Source: Thalassotalea sp. PS06
GTDB lineage: Bacteria > Pseudomonadota > Gammaproteobacteria > Enterobacterales > Alteromonadaceae
Reading direction: 5' to 3'
Assembly (NCBI RefSeq): GCF_007197775.1
Contig: NZ_CP041638.1
Location: 3,100,001 to 3,164,000 of the forward strand
Length of the DNA stretch: 64,000 nt
Within the stretch, counting starts at the first letter, position 1, and each line of letters opens with the position of its first letter. Positions 15,894 through 25,256 of this stretch are shown one piece after another. The position numbers were made by a program, and so were the translations under genes. The notes beneath the pieces were generated by a model. That model ran no database searches and was not told where the DNA came from. It saw only the letters and a list, made by a program, of their open reading frames with translations.

Positions 15894-18774
15894 AACCATC
15901 TCACATGTATTGTTTCATGTCATTTTGTGGGCAATGGTACTGCCGCAACTCAGCTTGATAGGTCTCAATCTGTACAGCTGGCAGCTTATCGGCGAAGAGG
16001 CAAACATGGAAGAACGTCGTTGGGCGTTAGTAGTCCTTTGTCTGCAAATTGGGTTATTAACCGGCACTCTAGTCGCCATGGCATTGCAACTCATCAATAA
16101 AGTCACGATAGGCTGGAAAATTCAATTGGTATCCCTCGCTGCACATGTGAGCTACATGATTTTCTTTGTAGCGACACTCAGTGACATTATCCCCAATAGC
16201 ATCCAGCCCTGGATTCTTAATGAAGGCAATGTTGGACGATGGACCATTACATTGCTCATGCCCGGCGCGTTTATCTCACTTTATGCGCTTACTCGGGCAA
16301 CATTCTCGAAAATTAAAACTACCGGTGGCGCGGGCTCGCTCATTGTTTTAAGCCTCGCAATGCCCCTATTGTGGTATGCATTCGTAGTGATAACCCAACC
16401 GGCTTGGCTGGGGCAGTTATCCGTTGTTATCACCATAACCTTATCTGTCATCATGGTTACCTTGTTCCTGGGCGCAATCATTCGTCTTTGCGACAAAATC
16501 CTGATAGGTAACGAATCGGGCGTGTTATACAAAAATCATTACGCAGTCGCCACGATTTTTGGGTTAATCATGCCAATACTGGGGCTTGCATTAAACATCC
16601 AGATTCCATTCCCCGCGGATCTCCAAACTCCGATAATTTACGTGTTAGCTATCGGTAACGGAGCAATTCTTTTATTAAAGCCGGGGATGGATAGATTTAC
16701 CCCTCAGGTGTTGTTTTTAAGATTCTTGTGTTTGCCCTTTACTGTCTATTTCTTCTTGGTATTTTTGCCGTTTTTGCCTTTATCCCTGCTTGCCATTATC
16801 GCTATGGGCGCAGGCTTTTTAATGCTGACACCGTTAGCACTCGGGATATTTCAAGCGCGAGTTACTTACAGCGAATTCACTACATGTCGAACAAAAATCG
16901 GAAGTATGAAAACAGCTATCATCGCTGTTTGTGGCTTTTTGATCATCCCTGGATATCTGCTGGTTCAAGCAAACCTGGATAAGAAGGCCTTGCATACCAG
17001 TCTTGATTATTTTTACTCCCATGACATGCAGTCTGATGCATTATCGGCATCAGAAATGGAACGGGCTGCAAACGCTCTTGTGCAGCTTAGAAACCGCAAA
17101 CAAAACGCACAACTTCCCTACATATCAGGTAGCTACAATAAAATCGTATTTGGCGATATGGTTCTGACCGATAAAAAAATAGAATCTATGTATCAGCTTC
17201 TTACCGGGGAGAAAATAGCCGAAGCACCAAACTCAATAACTTCACGTCAAAACTCTTCAAGGCGAACATGGCTGACACCACCGAGCACGGATACCAGCGT
17301 TCAATCTATGGCTGTTATCGACAAAGGAACGACTAAAAAGACATTAAAGCTCACCTTGCGTAACCACAGCGATGATACCCATTCGCTGTATCGTGAATCC
17401 ATCACCATCCCAAAAGGTGTATTTGTAAGTGGCTTGCGATTGAAAATCGGAGATACCTGGGAGGATGGCCAGATCTTCGATAAAAAGACAGCTATTTGGG
17501 TATTTGAAAAAATCACTGAGGTTCGCAGAGACCCAGCCTTAATCTACTATTCATCACCTGAGACATTGGACTTTAGGGTTTACCCATTTCCAAAACAGGG
17601 AATTCGCGAAGTTGAAGTTGATTTTACCTATCACCCGGCCTCTGCGGCTACGATAACACTGGGCGACCAGGAATTAGCGTTAACCTCATCTAATCTTTCC
17701 GGCTCCATTGTCGACACAAACAATAATGCGATTTCTATGGAGCAGGTTTCCCAATTTGCGTTTCTTCGAAAACCTTATCTGCATTTTATTCTGGATTATG
17801 GCGCCAGCAATGCATTTACAGCGTCTGATTTCGCCAAACGTATTTTTGAAATTCAGCAACAATTTGATATCGATTCAGCCAAAATATCTGCCGCCAATAT
17901 CAGTCTTTCCAGCACAGTCGAGATCAGTGAACTAAGCGCTTTGACCACCGAGCAATTAGCGCAAGAAATAAAGTCTATCTCTCTTGCCAGAGCTGGCGGC
18001 TTTTGGCAGCAACAGGCGTTAGCAAAATTGTTTATTGATTTTGATAAAAATCTAAAGCCCGAAAACCTCAATCAAGTACCCGTTTTTATCAGCATTTCCG
18101 ATAAACCCACGAAACTCAAAAACATCGATTTGAGTGCCTGGCAATCGTTAATCCCCGATTTCGATAAGTGGTATGAAGCGACCCCTGACAAGGTTCAGGC
18201 TCACCCACTAAGCCCTATCAATGCCTCGGTGAATCAAGAGCTATCTTTGATCTATCCGCTAACTGGACTCAAAAGGGTATTGATACTAACAACCCAAGAT
18301 GGCTTAAAGGCCGTTGCAACGGATACATCAAGTCTGGTCGGTGACATGTCCCTAACGCCAGAATTTTATTCACCAGCAACAAAGCGCTTTGTTTTTGTTC
18401 AACAAACAAATAAAGAATATCCGGCAACTGATGATTGGCAGAAATATGCGAGCTTATGGTTAGAATGGGAAAGAGCAAGTACCAATCCTTCTCTACTGGA
18501 ATCGAAAAGAACGTATTTTCTAAACGAAAGCAAAAACCATGGCCTTGTGCTTCCTACAACATCGTTAATTGTTGTCGAAAGTGCCTCACAGTGGGAAATG
18601 TTAAAACGCAAAGAAAAGCAGTCGTTAAATAATCATAGTGGTTTGGAATTCGAGAATGAAACTGATGCTTCGGAGCCCGCGGCTTGGATATTGCTATTAC
18701 TATTTGCGATTATTGCAGCATTAAAGCCTGCAAAGATTCAAAGATATATTGGCCAATGGCGAATAAAAAATTGA
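15883..18774 (+). CDS. MSEP-CTERM-type polytopic protein with VIT-like domain
   Basis: 963-residue partner and likely substrate of the upstream exosortase K. Residues 1-370 hold about ten or eleven membrane helices. From about 460 to 585 is a VIT-like domain (LKLTLRNHSDDTHSLYRESI, IFDKKTAIWVFEKI, DPALIYYSS, FRVYPFPKQGIREVEVDF). A soluble region with repeated AISLS-type strands follows. The tail is a variant sorting signal: Ser-Glu-Pro at 930-932 in TDASEPAAW, a hydrophobic helix, then basic KIQRYIGQWRIKN. Length, gene order and tail agree with the MSEP-CTERM/XrtK pair. The physiological role is unknown. Confidence 0.7.
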   Translation: MKPKTISHVLFHVILWAMVLPQLSLIGLNLYSWQLIGEEANMEERRWALVVLCLQIGLLTGTLVAMALQLINKVTIGWKIQLVSLAAHVSYMIFFVATLSDIIPNSIQPWILNEGNVGRWTITLLMPGAFISLYALTRATFSKIKTTGGAGSLIVLSLAMPLLWYAFVVITQPAWLGQLSVVITITLSVIMVTLFLGAIIRLCDKILIGNESGVLYKNHYAVATIFGLIMPILGLALNIQIPFPADLQTPIIYVLAIGNGAILLLKPGMDRFTPQVLFLRFLCLPFTVYFFLVFLPFLPLSLLAIIAMGAGFLMLTPLALGIFQARVTYSEFTTCRTKIGSMKTAIIAVCGFLIIPGYLLVQANLDKKALHTSLDYFYSHDMQSDALSASEMERAANALVQLRNRKQNAQLPYISGSYNKIVFGDMVLTDKKIESMYQLLTGEKIAEAPNSITSRQNSSRRTWLTPPSTDTSVQSMAVIDKGTTKKTLKLTLRNHSDDTHSLYRESITIPKGVFVSGLRLKIGDTWEDGQIFDKKTAIWVFEKITEVRRDPALIYYSSPETLDFRVYPFPKQGIREVEVDFTYHPASAATITLGDQELALTSSNLSGSIVDTNNNAISMEQVSQFAFLRKPYLHFILDYGASNAFTASDFAKRIFEIQQQFDIDSAKISAANISLSSTVEISELSALTTEQLAQEIKSISLARAGGFWQQQALAKLFIDFDKNLKPENLNQVPVFISISDKPTKLKNIDLSAWQSLIPDFDKWYEATPDKVQAHPLSPINASVNQELSLIYPLTGLKRVLILTTQDGLKAVATDTSSLVGDMSLTPEFYSPATKRFVFVQQTNKEYPATDDWQKYASLWLEWERASTNPSLLESKRTYFLNESKNHGLVLPTTSLIVVESASQWEMLKRKEKQSLNNHSGLEFENETDASEPAAWILLLLFAIIAALKPAKIQRYIGQWRIKN

Positions 18775-18793
18775 GTTTCAAATGTATGAAAAA

Positions 18794-19096
18794 TTAATTT
18801 GGAGCACTAATAACGCAAAGAACCCGGCCCAGCACCTGAGATTTACTCACTGGGCCGAATTGTTCAACAGATAGGCTCTGAGTATTCTCACTGCGACTCC
18901 AGATCAGCCCATTCTTATCCACCATGGCAACGGTTTTGACATTAACGCCATGTTCAGGGTGATTAATGACCAATTGCTGCTCAGGTTTAATTGGCAAAAA
19001 ATTAAGCAAACTGGTACACAATAGATAACTCGAATCAGGCAGTAAGGGTTCCATCGCCTCTCCCTGCACCTTTAAGACATTAAAACCAATCATCAT
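18794..19096 (-). CDS. SodX-like S26/S24 peptidase homologue with Ala at the nucleophile position
   Basis: 100 residues with the layout of the nickel-type superoxide dismutase maturation protease family, a small relative of signal peptidases. Visible are VQGEAMEPLLPDSSYLL near the start (usual form GxSMxPTL), a Lys in VNVKTVAMV and the box FGPVSKSQVLGRVL. The nucleophilic Ser before Met is Ala (codon GCG) at about residue 14, so proteolysis is probably lost or the protein acts otherwise. No nickel SOD gene is in the window. Third gene of a three-gene operon 6 bases after its neighbour, behind a Fur box. Confidence 0.6.
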   Translation of the reverse strand: MMIGFNVLKVQGEAMEPLLPDSSYLLCTSLLNFLPIKPEQQLVINHPEHGVNVKTVAMVDKNGLIWSRSENTQSLSVEQFGPVSKSQVLGRVLCVISAPN

Positions 19097-19102
19097 TACG
19101 CC

Positions 19103-19564
19103 CTATTCTGTTAGTGAGATTGGCATAAGAGGGTAAGTCAGATTCCCGTGGCTTTTTAACACGCTGGAATAATCACCAGGATCAGAACGGCTTTTATTAC
19201 CACATGAAAAGCGCGTGCGAAGCTTCTCGATAAGACGATTACTCGCAAATAATTTGTCTTTTTTAAGCATCCTATCTTGGTTAAATTCAAACAGTTCGGC
19301 CTGAGCCATTAAGCCCAATTTGGCTTCTAAATTGGTATTAGAACAAGGGATCAATTCCGCCTCAATATTCACATTGGCCTCACGACCAAATAAATCATCC
19401 GCAGCACGAGCAAAATCTTCTTCAATTCTCGTAAGCCGGTATCGATTGCGAATGGTTTTAAATTTTTTCACTAATCTTTGATAAGCGTCTTTTCCATTCA
19501 TCTCTTTAGCGTTTACTGACGCAAATCCAAATAACTGATCGAGTAACATCATCAATTTAAACAT
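19103..19564 (-). CDS. Unidentified operon protein
   Basis: About 153 residues, soluble, highly charged and mostly helical (DAYQRLVKKFKTIRNRYRL, IEEDFARAADDLFG), with a C-terminal stretch lacking secondary-structure signals. I do not recognise the family. The start ATG at 19564 is chosen because GGAGGAAGGA sits immediately upstream; a longer form from 19588 is open. Middle gene of a Fur-box operon; the intergenic gaps of 27 and 6 bases favour co-transcription. Confidence 0.6.
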   Translation of the reverse strand: MFKLMMLLDQLFGFASVNAKEMNGKDAYQRLVKKFKTIRNRYRLTRIEEDFARAADDLFGREANVNIEAELIPCSNTNLEAKLGLMAQAELFEFNQDRMLKKDKLFASNRLIEKLRTRFSCGNKSRSDPGDYSSVLKSHGNLTYPLMPISLTE

Positions 19565-19591
19565 TCCTTCCTCCGCAAAACTCTCCAAGTA

Positions 19592-20071
19592 TTAGTGAAG
19601 CATCGATTGAGAAGCTGCTTTCGAACCACGATTAACGGGGCTGGTTGTATGCTTCATCGCATTCTGCCCACAGTGTTGAATATTTGGATACTTTTTGGAA
19701 AATTCGACAATCGGCGTCCAGGTTACAGATAAAGCCTGAATGGCTAGCAGGCGCACCTCTTCACAGCTCTCATTTTTTTCCAACAAGGCGCGACAATAAT
19801 CTTGAGGTAATAACAGATAATGAAGTGAGGTTCGCAATTCCCCCTGAGCTTCGAACAGGGTCGAGAGGTTGTGGCAGGTACAAATCCAGGCCATTAGGGT
19901 ATCCGTATCGTTGGGATAGTTTTGGCATTCCTTTGATAAAACCTCATAAGCCTGAAAATAAACAAGCTCGGCATTGAGCCACTGCTCTTTACTGTAGAAA
20001 TCATTCCCTTGTTTTAAAAGCGTGCGCCAAAGCAGTTTTTTCGGTGAATCGGGTTGCTGAACTTGTTGCAT
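19592..20071 (-). CDS. TPR-like helical protein, first gene of a Fur-box operon
   Basis: 159 residues, helical, with tetratricopeptide-like pairs: LLKQGNDFYSKEQWLNAELVYFQAYEVL is a typical TPR helix pair, and a second unit follows (TLMAWICTCHNLSTLFEAQGEL). Likely a protein-interaction adaptor. Several cysteines (CTC, C-Q-N) could bind metal, but this is speculative. A 13-bp Fur-type palindrome lies 38 bases upstream, implying induction under iron starvation. The family is not recognised beyond TPR character. Confidence 0.6.
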   Translation of the reverse strand: MQQVQQPDSPKKLLWRTLLKQGNDFYSKEQWLNAELVYFQAYEVLSKECQNYPNDTDTLMAWICTCHNLSTLFEAQGELRTSLHYLLLPQDYCRALLEKNESCEEVRLLAIQALSVTWTPIVEFSKKYPNIQHCGQNAMKHTTSPVNRGSKAASQSMLH

Positions 20072-20108
20072 ATTGGATAACCTTCAAGAAGCAAAAACAC
20101 CACTAAAC

Positions 20109-20121
20109 GATAATCATTATC
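20109..20121 (-). promoter_or_regulatory. Putative Fur box
   Basis: GATAATCATTATC is the exact 6-1-6 inverted-repeat core of the consensus Fur site. It is placed 38 bases upstream of the start of the three-gene minus-strand operon, in promoter position; the other neighbour (scsB-like, plus strand) begins about 220 bases away. Confidence 0.7.
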
Positions 20122-20342
20122 ATTTAGATTTGCAAGTTTTTAGATAAAAGTTATCTCAAATCGAAACTCTACCTTGATTTTCTGGGTGGTTATCGCAAAT
20201 TAACGATGCGGGAAGGTAATTTCTTGACTCCCCCGGTCCTAACACTTAAAACAATTAAACAAATTCTTAACAAAGTGCGTATAAGTAATCTCGCTCCTAT
20301 CTTTCGAGCGTGTTAACAATACCCAACAAAGATAACCTAAAA

Positions 20343-22412
20343 ATGTATGGCATTATCAATAAATTAAGAAAAAATGATTTTAAGCTGTTTGCTCAAATAG
20401 TTTTGAGCTCACTCCTATTTATTGGAATGAACTTAGCATCAGCTAATACCTCTGCGACAGGGCCGCATATTGAAGTATCCATCCATAGCGAAAATCAAAG
20501 CTGGCAACCCGGCAGTGAACAGTGGATAGGGATCCTGTTAGAACCGGAAGATGAATGGCACACTTATTGGCAAAACCCCGGGGATTCCGGCGAGGCGCCA
20601 ACTATTAACTGGAGCAGTGACGCCGAACTGCAATTTGGTCACATTCAATGGCCAATCCCCAAAGCTATCCCGGTGGCCCATCTGGTAAACTATGGCTATG
20701 AAGGCGCCAACCTGTTAATGGTACCGGTTCAGGTGCCTGAAAACCTTAACCAAGACAACATCACTATAGATGCCTCTTTATCCTGGTTGGTTTGTAAAGA
20801 AGACTGTATCCCTGGATGGGCAGACTTATCCCTGACATTACCGGTGCAACAACAAAGTCAACCGTCCACTTCTAAGCCTTTGTTTGATGATCAGCGCCAG
20901 TCTCTGCCCCAAAGCCAGGCACTTGAAGGTAAGTACGAAATAACCGAAGAACATATTTCCATCGCCTTCACCGCACCTGTTGCTTCAAACTGGACCGTAT
21001 TTCCAATTCGCTCTGATGTTATTCAGCATAACCAGATACAACAAGCTATCGCTGACGGTACCCAATTTACCAGTGTTATTCCGCTGTCCGACTACTTTGT
21101 AAAATCCGACGATGCGTTACAGTTTCTGGTGAGTGATGGCGAAACTGGCTATTACCTGACAACTCAAGCCAATAGCATGGTACCCGCCACAATCGAAACC
21201 TCCGAAACCAGCAGTCTCTGGTTACTGGTAGTGATGGCCTTTGTTGGTGGTTTAATTCTCAATATCATGCCTTGCGTATTGCCTGTGCTGTCTTTTAAAG
21301 CCCTGTCGTTATCCGAGCAAACAATGTCCTTGAGTAAAAAACTCGGCTACCTGATTGGTGTGCTATTTAGCTTTAATGTCTTCGCCGTTCTTATCATTGC
21401 CCTGAAGGAATCGGGCAATGCCGTTGGCTGGGGTTTTCATATGCAGGAACCTGCGGTCATCGTGGCGCTGTGTTTTCTGTTTGTTTATATCACTCTTACC
21501 CTTCTCGACATTGGCCCAACAGGTGCTAAGTTTGCAGGCGTCGGCCAGTCCCTTATCAAGGGCGATAGTTTTATCAGCCAGTTTTTCACCGGCGTACTGG
21601 CGGCGATTGTCGCCTCGCCCTGTACTGCGCCGTTTATGGCAGCAGCACTGGGTGTGGCGCTTTTAAGCGACAATATCTCCGCATTCGTTATTTTTAACGC
21701 TCTGGCCATCGGCTTTGCCTTGCCAATGACCTTATTAATAGTATCGAAAACGTTTCGTAACCGACTTCCCAAGCCTGGCCCCTGGATGAATACCTTTAAA
21801 GTGTTCCTGGCCTTTCCAATGCTGGCAACTGTAGTTTGGCTAGTATGGGTATTCCTTGGACAAAGCAATGGCAGTGCTCAATTTGTACTGATGATGGCGT
21901 TGTTGTTATTCGCACTGCTTCTATGGATAGCGTCGGTAAGCAGAGGCTGGTGGCAAAACGTAATGCAGGTAAGCGCACTTGGCTTTGTGGTATTTGCTAC
22001 CTACATAAGTGCATCTGTGACCCCAAATGATAATGCGACTGACAATACGGCGAGCTTTGAGCAAGCCTATAGTCCTGCAGCGCTTGCTGAGTTAAAACAG
22101 AACAATCAGGTTGTGCTGGTTAACATGACCGCAGATTGGTGTATTACCTGCAAAGTGAATGAACAAGTCGCCTTTGCCGATCAGCAAGTGCAAAGCGTTC
22201 TCCAGTCTTCTACAGTGAACTATATGGTTGGAGACTGGACTAATAAAAACACCGAAATTCTTGAATTTTTACAACAGTACCAACGCTCTGGCGTGCCCTT
22301 GTATGTCATATACGCAGGGGATAGTTATGAGCAGGTATTGCCACAAATACTTACGGCCGACATTGTTATTGAGGCCATTAATCAAGCTAAAAAGGAAATC
22401 AATCATGGTTAA
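20343..22412 (+). CDS. ScsB/DsbD-family thiol:disulfide reductase
   Basis: Inner-membrane protein that passes electrons from cytoplasmic thioredoxin to periplasmic thiols. After a signal anchor (residues 1-35), an N-terminal periplasmic domain has the paired cysteines LVCKEDCIPG. A central set of about eight helices carries the redox cysteines MPCVLPVLSFK and ASPCTAPFMAAALG. The C-terminal thioredoxin domain has ADWCITCK. ATG 20343 is preferred; an in-frame GTG at 20310 adds eleven residues. The stop overlaps the next gene (a redoxin) by 8 bases, so the two are co-transcribed, and that protein is the probable partner. Confidence 0.85.
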   Translation: MYGIINKLRKNDFKLFAQIVLSSLLFIGMNLASANTSATGPHIEVSIHSENQSWQPGSEQWIGILLEPEDEWHTYWQNPGDSGEAPTINWSSDAELQFGHIQWPIPKAIPVAHLVNYGYEGANLLMVPVQVPENLNQDNITIDASLSWLVCKEDCIPGWADLSLTLPVQQQSQPSTSKPLFDDQRQSLPQSQALEGKYEITEEHISIAFTAPVASNWTVFPIRSDVIQHNQIQQAIADGTQFTSVIPLSDYFVKSDDALQFLVSDGETGYYLTTQANSMVPATIETSETSSLWLLVVMAFVGGLILNIMPCVLPVLSFKALSLSEQTMSLSKKLGYLIGVLFSFNVFAVLIIALKESGNAVGWGFHMQEPAVIVALCFLFVYITLTLLDIGPTGAKFAGVGQSLIKGDSFISQFFTGVLAAIVASPCTAPFMAAALGVALLSDNISAFVIFNALAIGFALPMTLLIVSKTFRNRLPKPGPWMNTFKVFLAFPMLATVVWLVWVFLGQSNGSAQFVLMMALLLFALLLWIASVSRGWWQNVMQVSALGFVVFATYISASVTPNDNATDNTASFEQAYSPAALAELKQNNQVVLVNMTADWCITCKVNEQVAFADQQVQSVLQSSTVNYMVGDWTNKNTEILEFLQQYQRSGVPLYVIYAGDSYEQVLPQILTADIVIEAINQAKKEINHG

Positions 22413-23016
22413 ACATAGCGCCATACTAACTTTGTTTTTCTCATTCGCATTATCCCTGTCGGTGCAAGCCGGGGTTAAAGTTGACGAGGCAGCGCCGGAT
22501 TTTGAGTTAGTAAACGAAGCGGGCAAAACCGTTAAACTCAGTGACTACCAAGGTAAATATGTAGTTTTAGAGTGGACCAATCATCTGTGTCCATACGTTA
22601 AAAAGCACTATGAAAGTGGCAATATGCCAAATCTACAAAGCAAGTATACCGACAAAGATGTGGTCTGGTTGCAGGTCATTTCCTCTGCCGAAGGTAAGCA
22701 AGGTTATGTTGAAGCCGAAGAAGCCGTGGCTTTAAACAAAGAGCGTCAAGCAGCTCCTTCACACGTATTGTTCGATCCTGAAGGTGATGTAGGTAAGCTT
22801 TATGGCGCCAAAACTACACCACATATGTACATCATCAATCCGGAAGGCGAGCTTAAATACGCGGGTGCTATCGACAGCATCAAATCGGCAGACCCAGCAG
22901 ATATTGAGAAAGCGACAAATTACGTCGATACCGGCTTGACCTCACTGATGGCTGGTGGCGAAGTGGAAAACAAACTAACACCACCTTACGGCTGTTCTGT
23001 TAAATACAAAAGCTAA
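22405..23016 (+). CDS. Secreted redoxin-family protein
   Basis: 203-residue periplasmic AhpC/TSA-redoxin protein with signal peptide ending LSVQAG. The active-site region is WTNHLCPYVKKHY, a single Cys followed by Pro-Tyr, rather than a CxxC, typical of one subgroup of peroxiredoxin-like proteins. TTPHMYIINPEGEL is the cis-Pro loop. It overlaps the ScsB-like gene, which probably keeps it reduced. The start at 22405 is fixed by the signal peptide and the preceding AAGGAAA; longer upstream reading is not plausible. Confidence 0.85.
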   Translation: MVKHSAILTLFFSFALSLSVQAGVKVDEAAPDFELVNEAGKTVKLSDYQGKYVVLEWTNHLCPYVKKHYESGNMPNLQSKYTDKDVVWLQVISSAEGKQGYVEAEEAVALNKERQAAPSHVLFDPEGDVGKLYGAKTTPHMYIINPEGELKYAGAIDSIKSADPADIEKATNYVDTGLTSLMAGGEVENKLTPPYGCSVKYKS

Positions 23017-23034
23017 TCGTTAGCGTATTTCTGT

Positions 23035-23057
23035 GGGAGAAGCTTATCGCTTCTCCC
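23035..23057 (+). terminator. Terminator hairpin after the redoxin gene
   Basis: GGGAGAAGC and GCTTCTCCC form a nine-base-pair stem with a five-base loop 18 bases after the stop. The T tract is weak (CTTTAC). Confidence 0.6.
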
Positions 23058-23172
23058 CTTTACAATCTCTCTCCCATTCCTGTTTTTCTGTAAAAAAATC
23101 CGACATAAATTTGTCTTATTGAGGTCACGTGCTAGATTAAAAGTAACAACAATAACGTTTGGTGTAGTGTTA

Positions 23173-23826
23173 ATGATTAACAGGAAAATCATAGGGATAT
23201 GTCGCAAAGTAACCGTGGTTGCTTTGTTGTTGTGTCCGTTCGCCTCCAATGCTGAAATCCCCCGCTCGCCCATCCCTTTTTACGCCGGTGTTGGCCTGGG
23301 TTCCAGCAGTTACGATTACCCCAACAATGACCTTGAATCCAGAAGCGTCGACAAATCTGGTTTTTATTATCAATTATTTGCCGGCTACAGTTTCAACGAA
23401 TATTTCGCCATTGAGGCGGGTTATGCCGTTTTAAGTGAACTTGAAGAAACCATCGAGCAGGAATTTGCGGGCACTACAGATCGCAATGTCGAACTGTATC
23501 GCGACTCAACCATAAGTGTTGACGGCTTTCGCCTTAACCTGAAAGGGTCTCTGCCAATAAATCGCCATTTTAGTCTTTACGCTAAGGCTGGATTGTTTCG
23601 TTGGAATTCCGATCATGACACGGTTTTGACGGTTAATTATTTTGATCCTGAAATAGAAGATATTGACCGCAGAGAATCTGTTTCCGATAGCGGAACCGAT
23701 GGCCATTACGCTATTGGCGTTGAAGGAAGAAGAGATCGCCTGAGTGTTTTTATCGAGCACGAATTATACGAAACCGAAACTGAAAACATTTATGGTGTGA
23801 ATGTTGGCATTCACTATGTTTTTTAG
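23173..23826 (+). CDS. OmpA-like outer-membrane beta-barrel protein
   Basis: About 217-residue outer-membrane protein. The signal peptide ends PFASNAE; eight alternating amphipathic strands follow (FYAGVGLGSSSYDY, FYYQLFAGYSFNEYFAIEAGYAVL, HFSLYAKAGLFRW, YGVNVGIHYVF) and the protein ends in aromatic Phe, the Omp assembly signal. This is the compact 8-strand surface-antigen type (OMP_b-brl). ATG 23173 is chosen because it begins the signal peptide; upstream in-frame codons have none. Function unknown. Confidence 0.75.
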   Translation: MINRKIIGICRKVTVVALLLCPFASNAEIPRSPIPFYAGVGLGSSSYDYPNNDLESRSVDKSGFYYQLFAGYSFNEYFAIEAGYAVLSELEETIEQEFAGTTDRNVELYRDSTISVDGFRLNLKGSLPINRHFSLYAKAGLFRWNSDHDTVLTVNYFDPEIEDIDRRESVSDSGTDGHYAIGVEGRRDRLSVFIEHELYETETENIYGVNVGIHYVF

Positions 23827-24033
23827 AGCTACTCCCACCGTTACCTCTAAAACCGCTGGTAAATCGTAGAAAATTTCAGCAATCAATGTGACATCGCTGG
23901 CAAAACCTTGCCAGCGCTACCCGACTTATCTAAGATGCTCCCATTGACGGTATCTACCGTTCAGCCCCCCTTATAAATACTGGCGTCACTGCCAGAACTC
24001 AAAGATTCGTTTTCAAAAACTCGGAATATTCCT

Positions 24034-24450
24034 ATGAAGAAGTTCTCAATGAGCCTGGTAGCGGCTTTATCTCTGTGCTTACCTCTAACGGCTAACGCCA
24101 ATGTTCAACTTGGTTTAGGTATCGATAAGGGGCTTGGCATTAGTGCTCAAATCGATAATGTACAACTTTTTGCCGGCAATGACGGTGTAAGCCTGGATTA
24201 CAAATTTGAGCAAGGGACATTCAAGCAAAATGCGCCGTTTTCCTGGTACATTGCCGCTGGCGCCTATGCCGGAGAGCATGACTATGGTCTGCGGGTTCCT
24301 TTCGGTATTAAATTGCATTTCGCCAAAGGCTGGCATCTCTATGGTCAACTGGCACCGCAGTTAGAAATGCACGATGATGACCATCGCAACGATGACGATG
24401 AATTACAGTTCGGTCTTAGCACTGCCATTGGCGTTCGCTATAGCTTCTAG
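24034..24450 (+). CDS. Small outer-membrane or periplasmic beta-rich protein
   Basis: 138 residues: signal peptide to about residue 22 (PLTANAN), then regular amphipathic strands ending in GVRYSF with a terminal Phe. Probably a small beta-barrel-like outer-membrane protein. It contains an acidic/His-rich loop, HDDDHRNDDDE, that could bind metal, which is inference only. Followed at once by a terminator. Confidence 0.65.
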   Translation: MKKFSMSLVAALSLCLPLTANANVQLGLGIDKGLGISAQIDNVQLFAGNDGVSLDYKFEQGTFKQNAPFSWYIAAGAYAGEHDYGLRVPFGIKLHFAKGWHLYGQLAPQLEMHDDDHRNDDDELQFGLSTAIGVRYSF

Positions 24451-24473
24451 TTCCAGCCATCGCTAAAGATAAT

Positions 24474-24510
24474 AAAAAAGGGCAACTCAAGTTATGAGGC
24501 GCCCTTTTTT
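24474..24510. terminator. Bidirectional rho-independent terminator
   Basis: AAAAAAGGGC and GCCCTTTTTT frame an inner CTCA/TGAG stem; A and T runs on both sides suit termination of the converging genes at 24450 and 24539. Confidence 0.75.
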
Positions 24511-24538
24511 AAAACTTTTTTAATGATGCTAACAATAA

Positions 24539-25084
24539 CTAAAATCGAAAACCAATAGACAATGCCGAAGCAATTGCGCTGGTATCGATTTCTGCAAAAT
24601 CTTCATAATCTCCGGTTGAGCGCAGCGCCAGAGTTAAATCGATTGTAACCGCAGGCCAGTGATAACCGATACCACCATTTAACTGGAAACCCGAAAAAGA
24701 TTCGTCAAAGTCAGTGCCACTGACTTCCCAGGTTTCCCGATACACACCGCCGCCAATATAGGCTTTAAAACCTTCGCTTAATAAACCGGTGCCGTAATAA
24801 CCAAGGATATCGAATCCGTCATTTTCCAGATCAGACCAATCATCGTGTTCTAGCGTGTAATAGTTGAAACGAGCTCCGACATTATCGTTAAACGCATAAG
24901 TCGCGTTAAGTAGTAACCCTGAAAAATCGTCATCCTCGTAACCTGAGTCATCGGCACTTATGGTTAGAGCGTAACTACCAATACCCAGGGAATAGGGTTT
25001 GTCATCGGTCATCGCCTGTAGCTTGAGACTGAAAAATAATGAGAAGACTAACAGCGTAGCGCTTCCTGCTTTTAAGTATGTCAT
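24539..25084 (-). CDS. Outer-membrane beta-barrel protein
   Basis: 181 residues with signal peptide (ends SLKLQAM), repeated amphipathic beta strands (YSLGIGSYALTISA, VGARFNYYTLEH, FKAYIGGGVYRETW, FQLNGGIGYHW) and a C-terminal SIGFRF ending in Phe. Small OmpW/OmpA-like barrel of unknown function. Single gene, convergent with the 24034 gene. Confidence 0.7.
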   Translation of the reverse strand: MTYLKAGSATLLVFSLFFSLKLQAMTDDKPYSLGIGSYALTISADDSGYEDDDFSGLLLNATYAFNDNVGARFNYYTLEHDDWSDLENDGFDILGYYGTGLLSEGFKAYIGGGVYRETWEVSGTDFDESFSGFQLNGGIGYHWPAVTIDLTLALRSTGDYEDFAEIDTSAIASALSIGFRF

Positions 25085-25256
25085 CCTTAATTCCTTGTAA
25101 AACTTAATTCTATGGAAAGCTCATTAAAAATCAGATAATTGCACAAGTAAACAATTATTTTCAGGATTAATATCGGCGATAAAAGCAACAGCAAATACTA
25201 GGTTTTAAAATAGATCACTGATAGGATAAGTCGTTTATATACAAAAAGGAGAAGTT

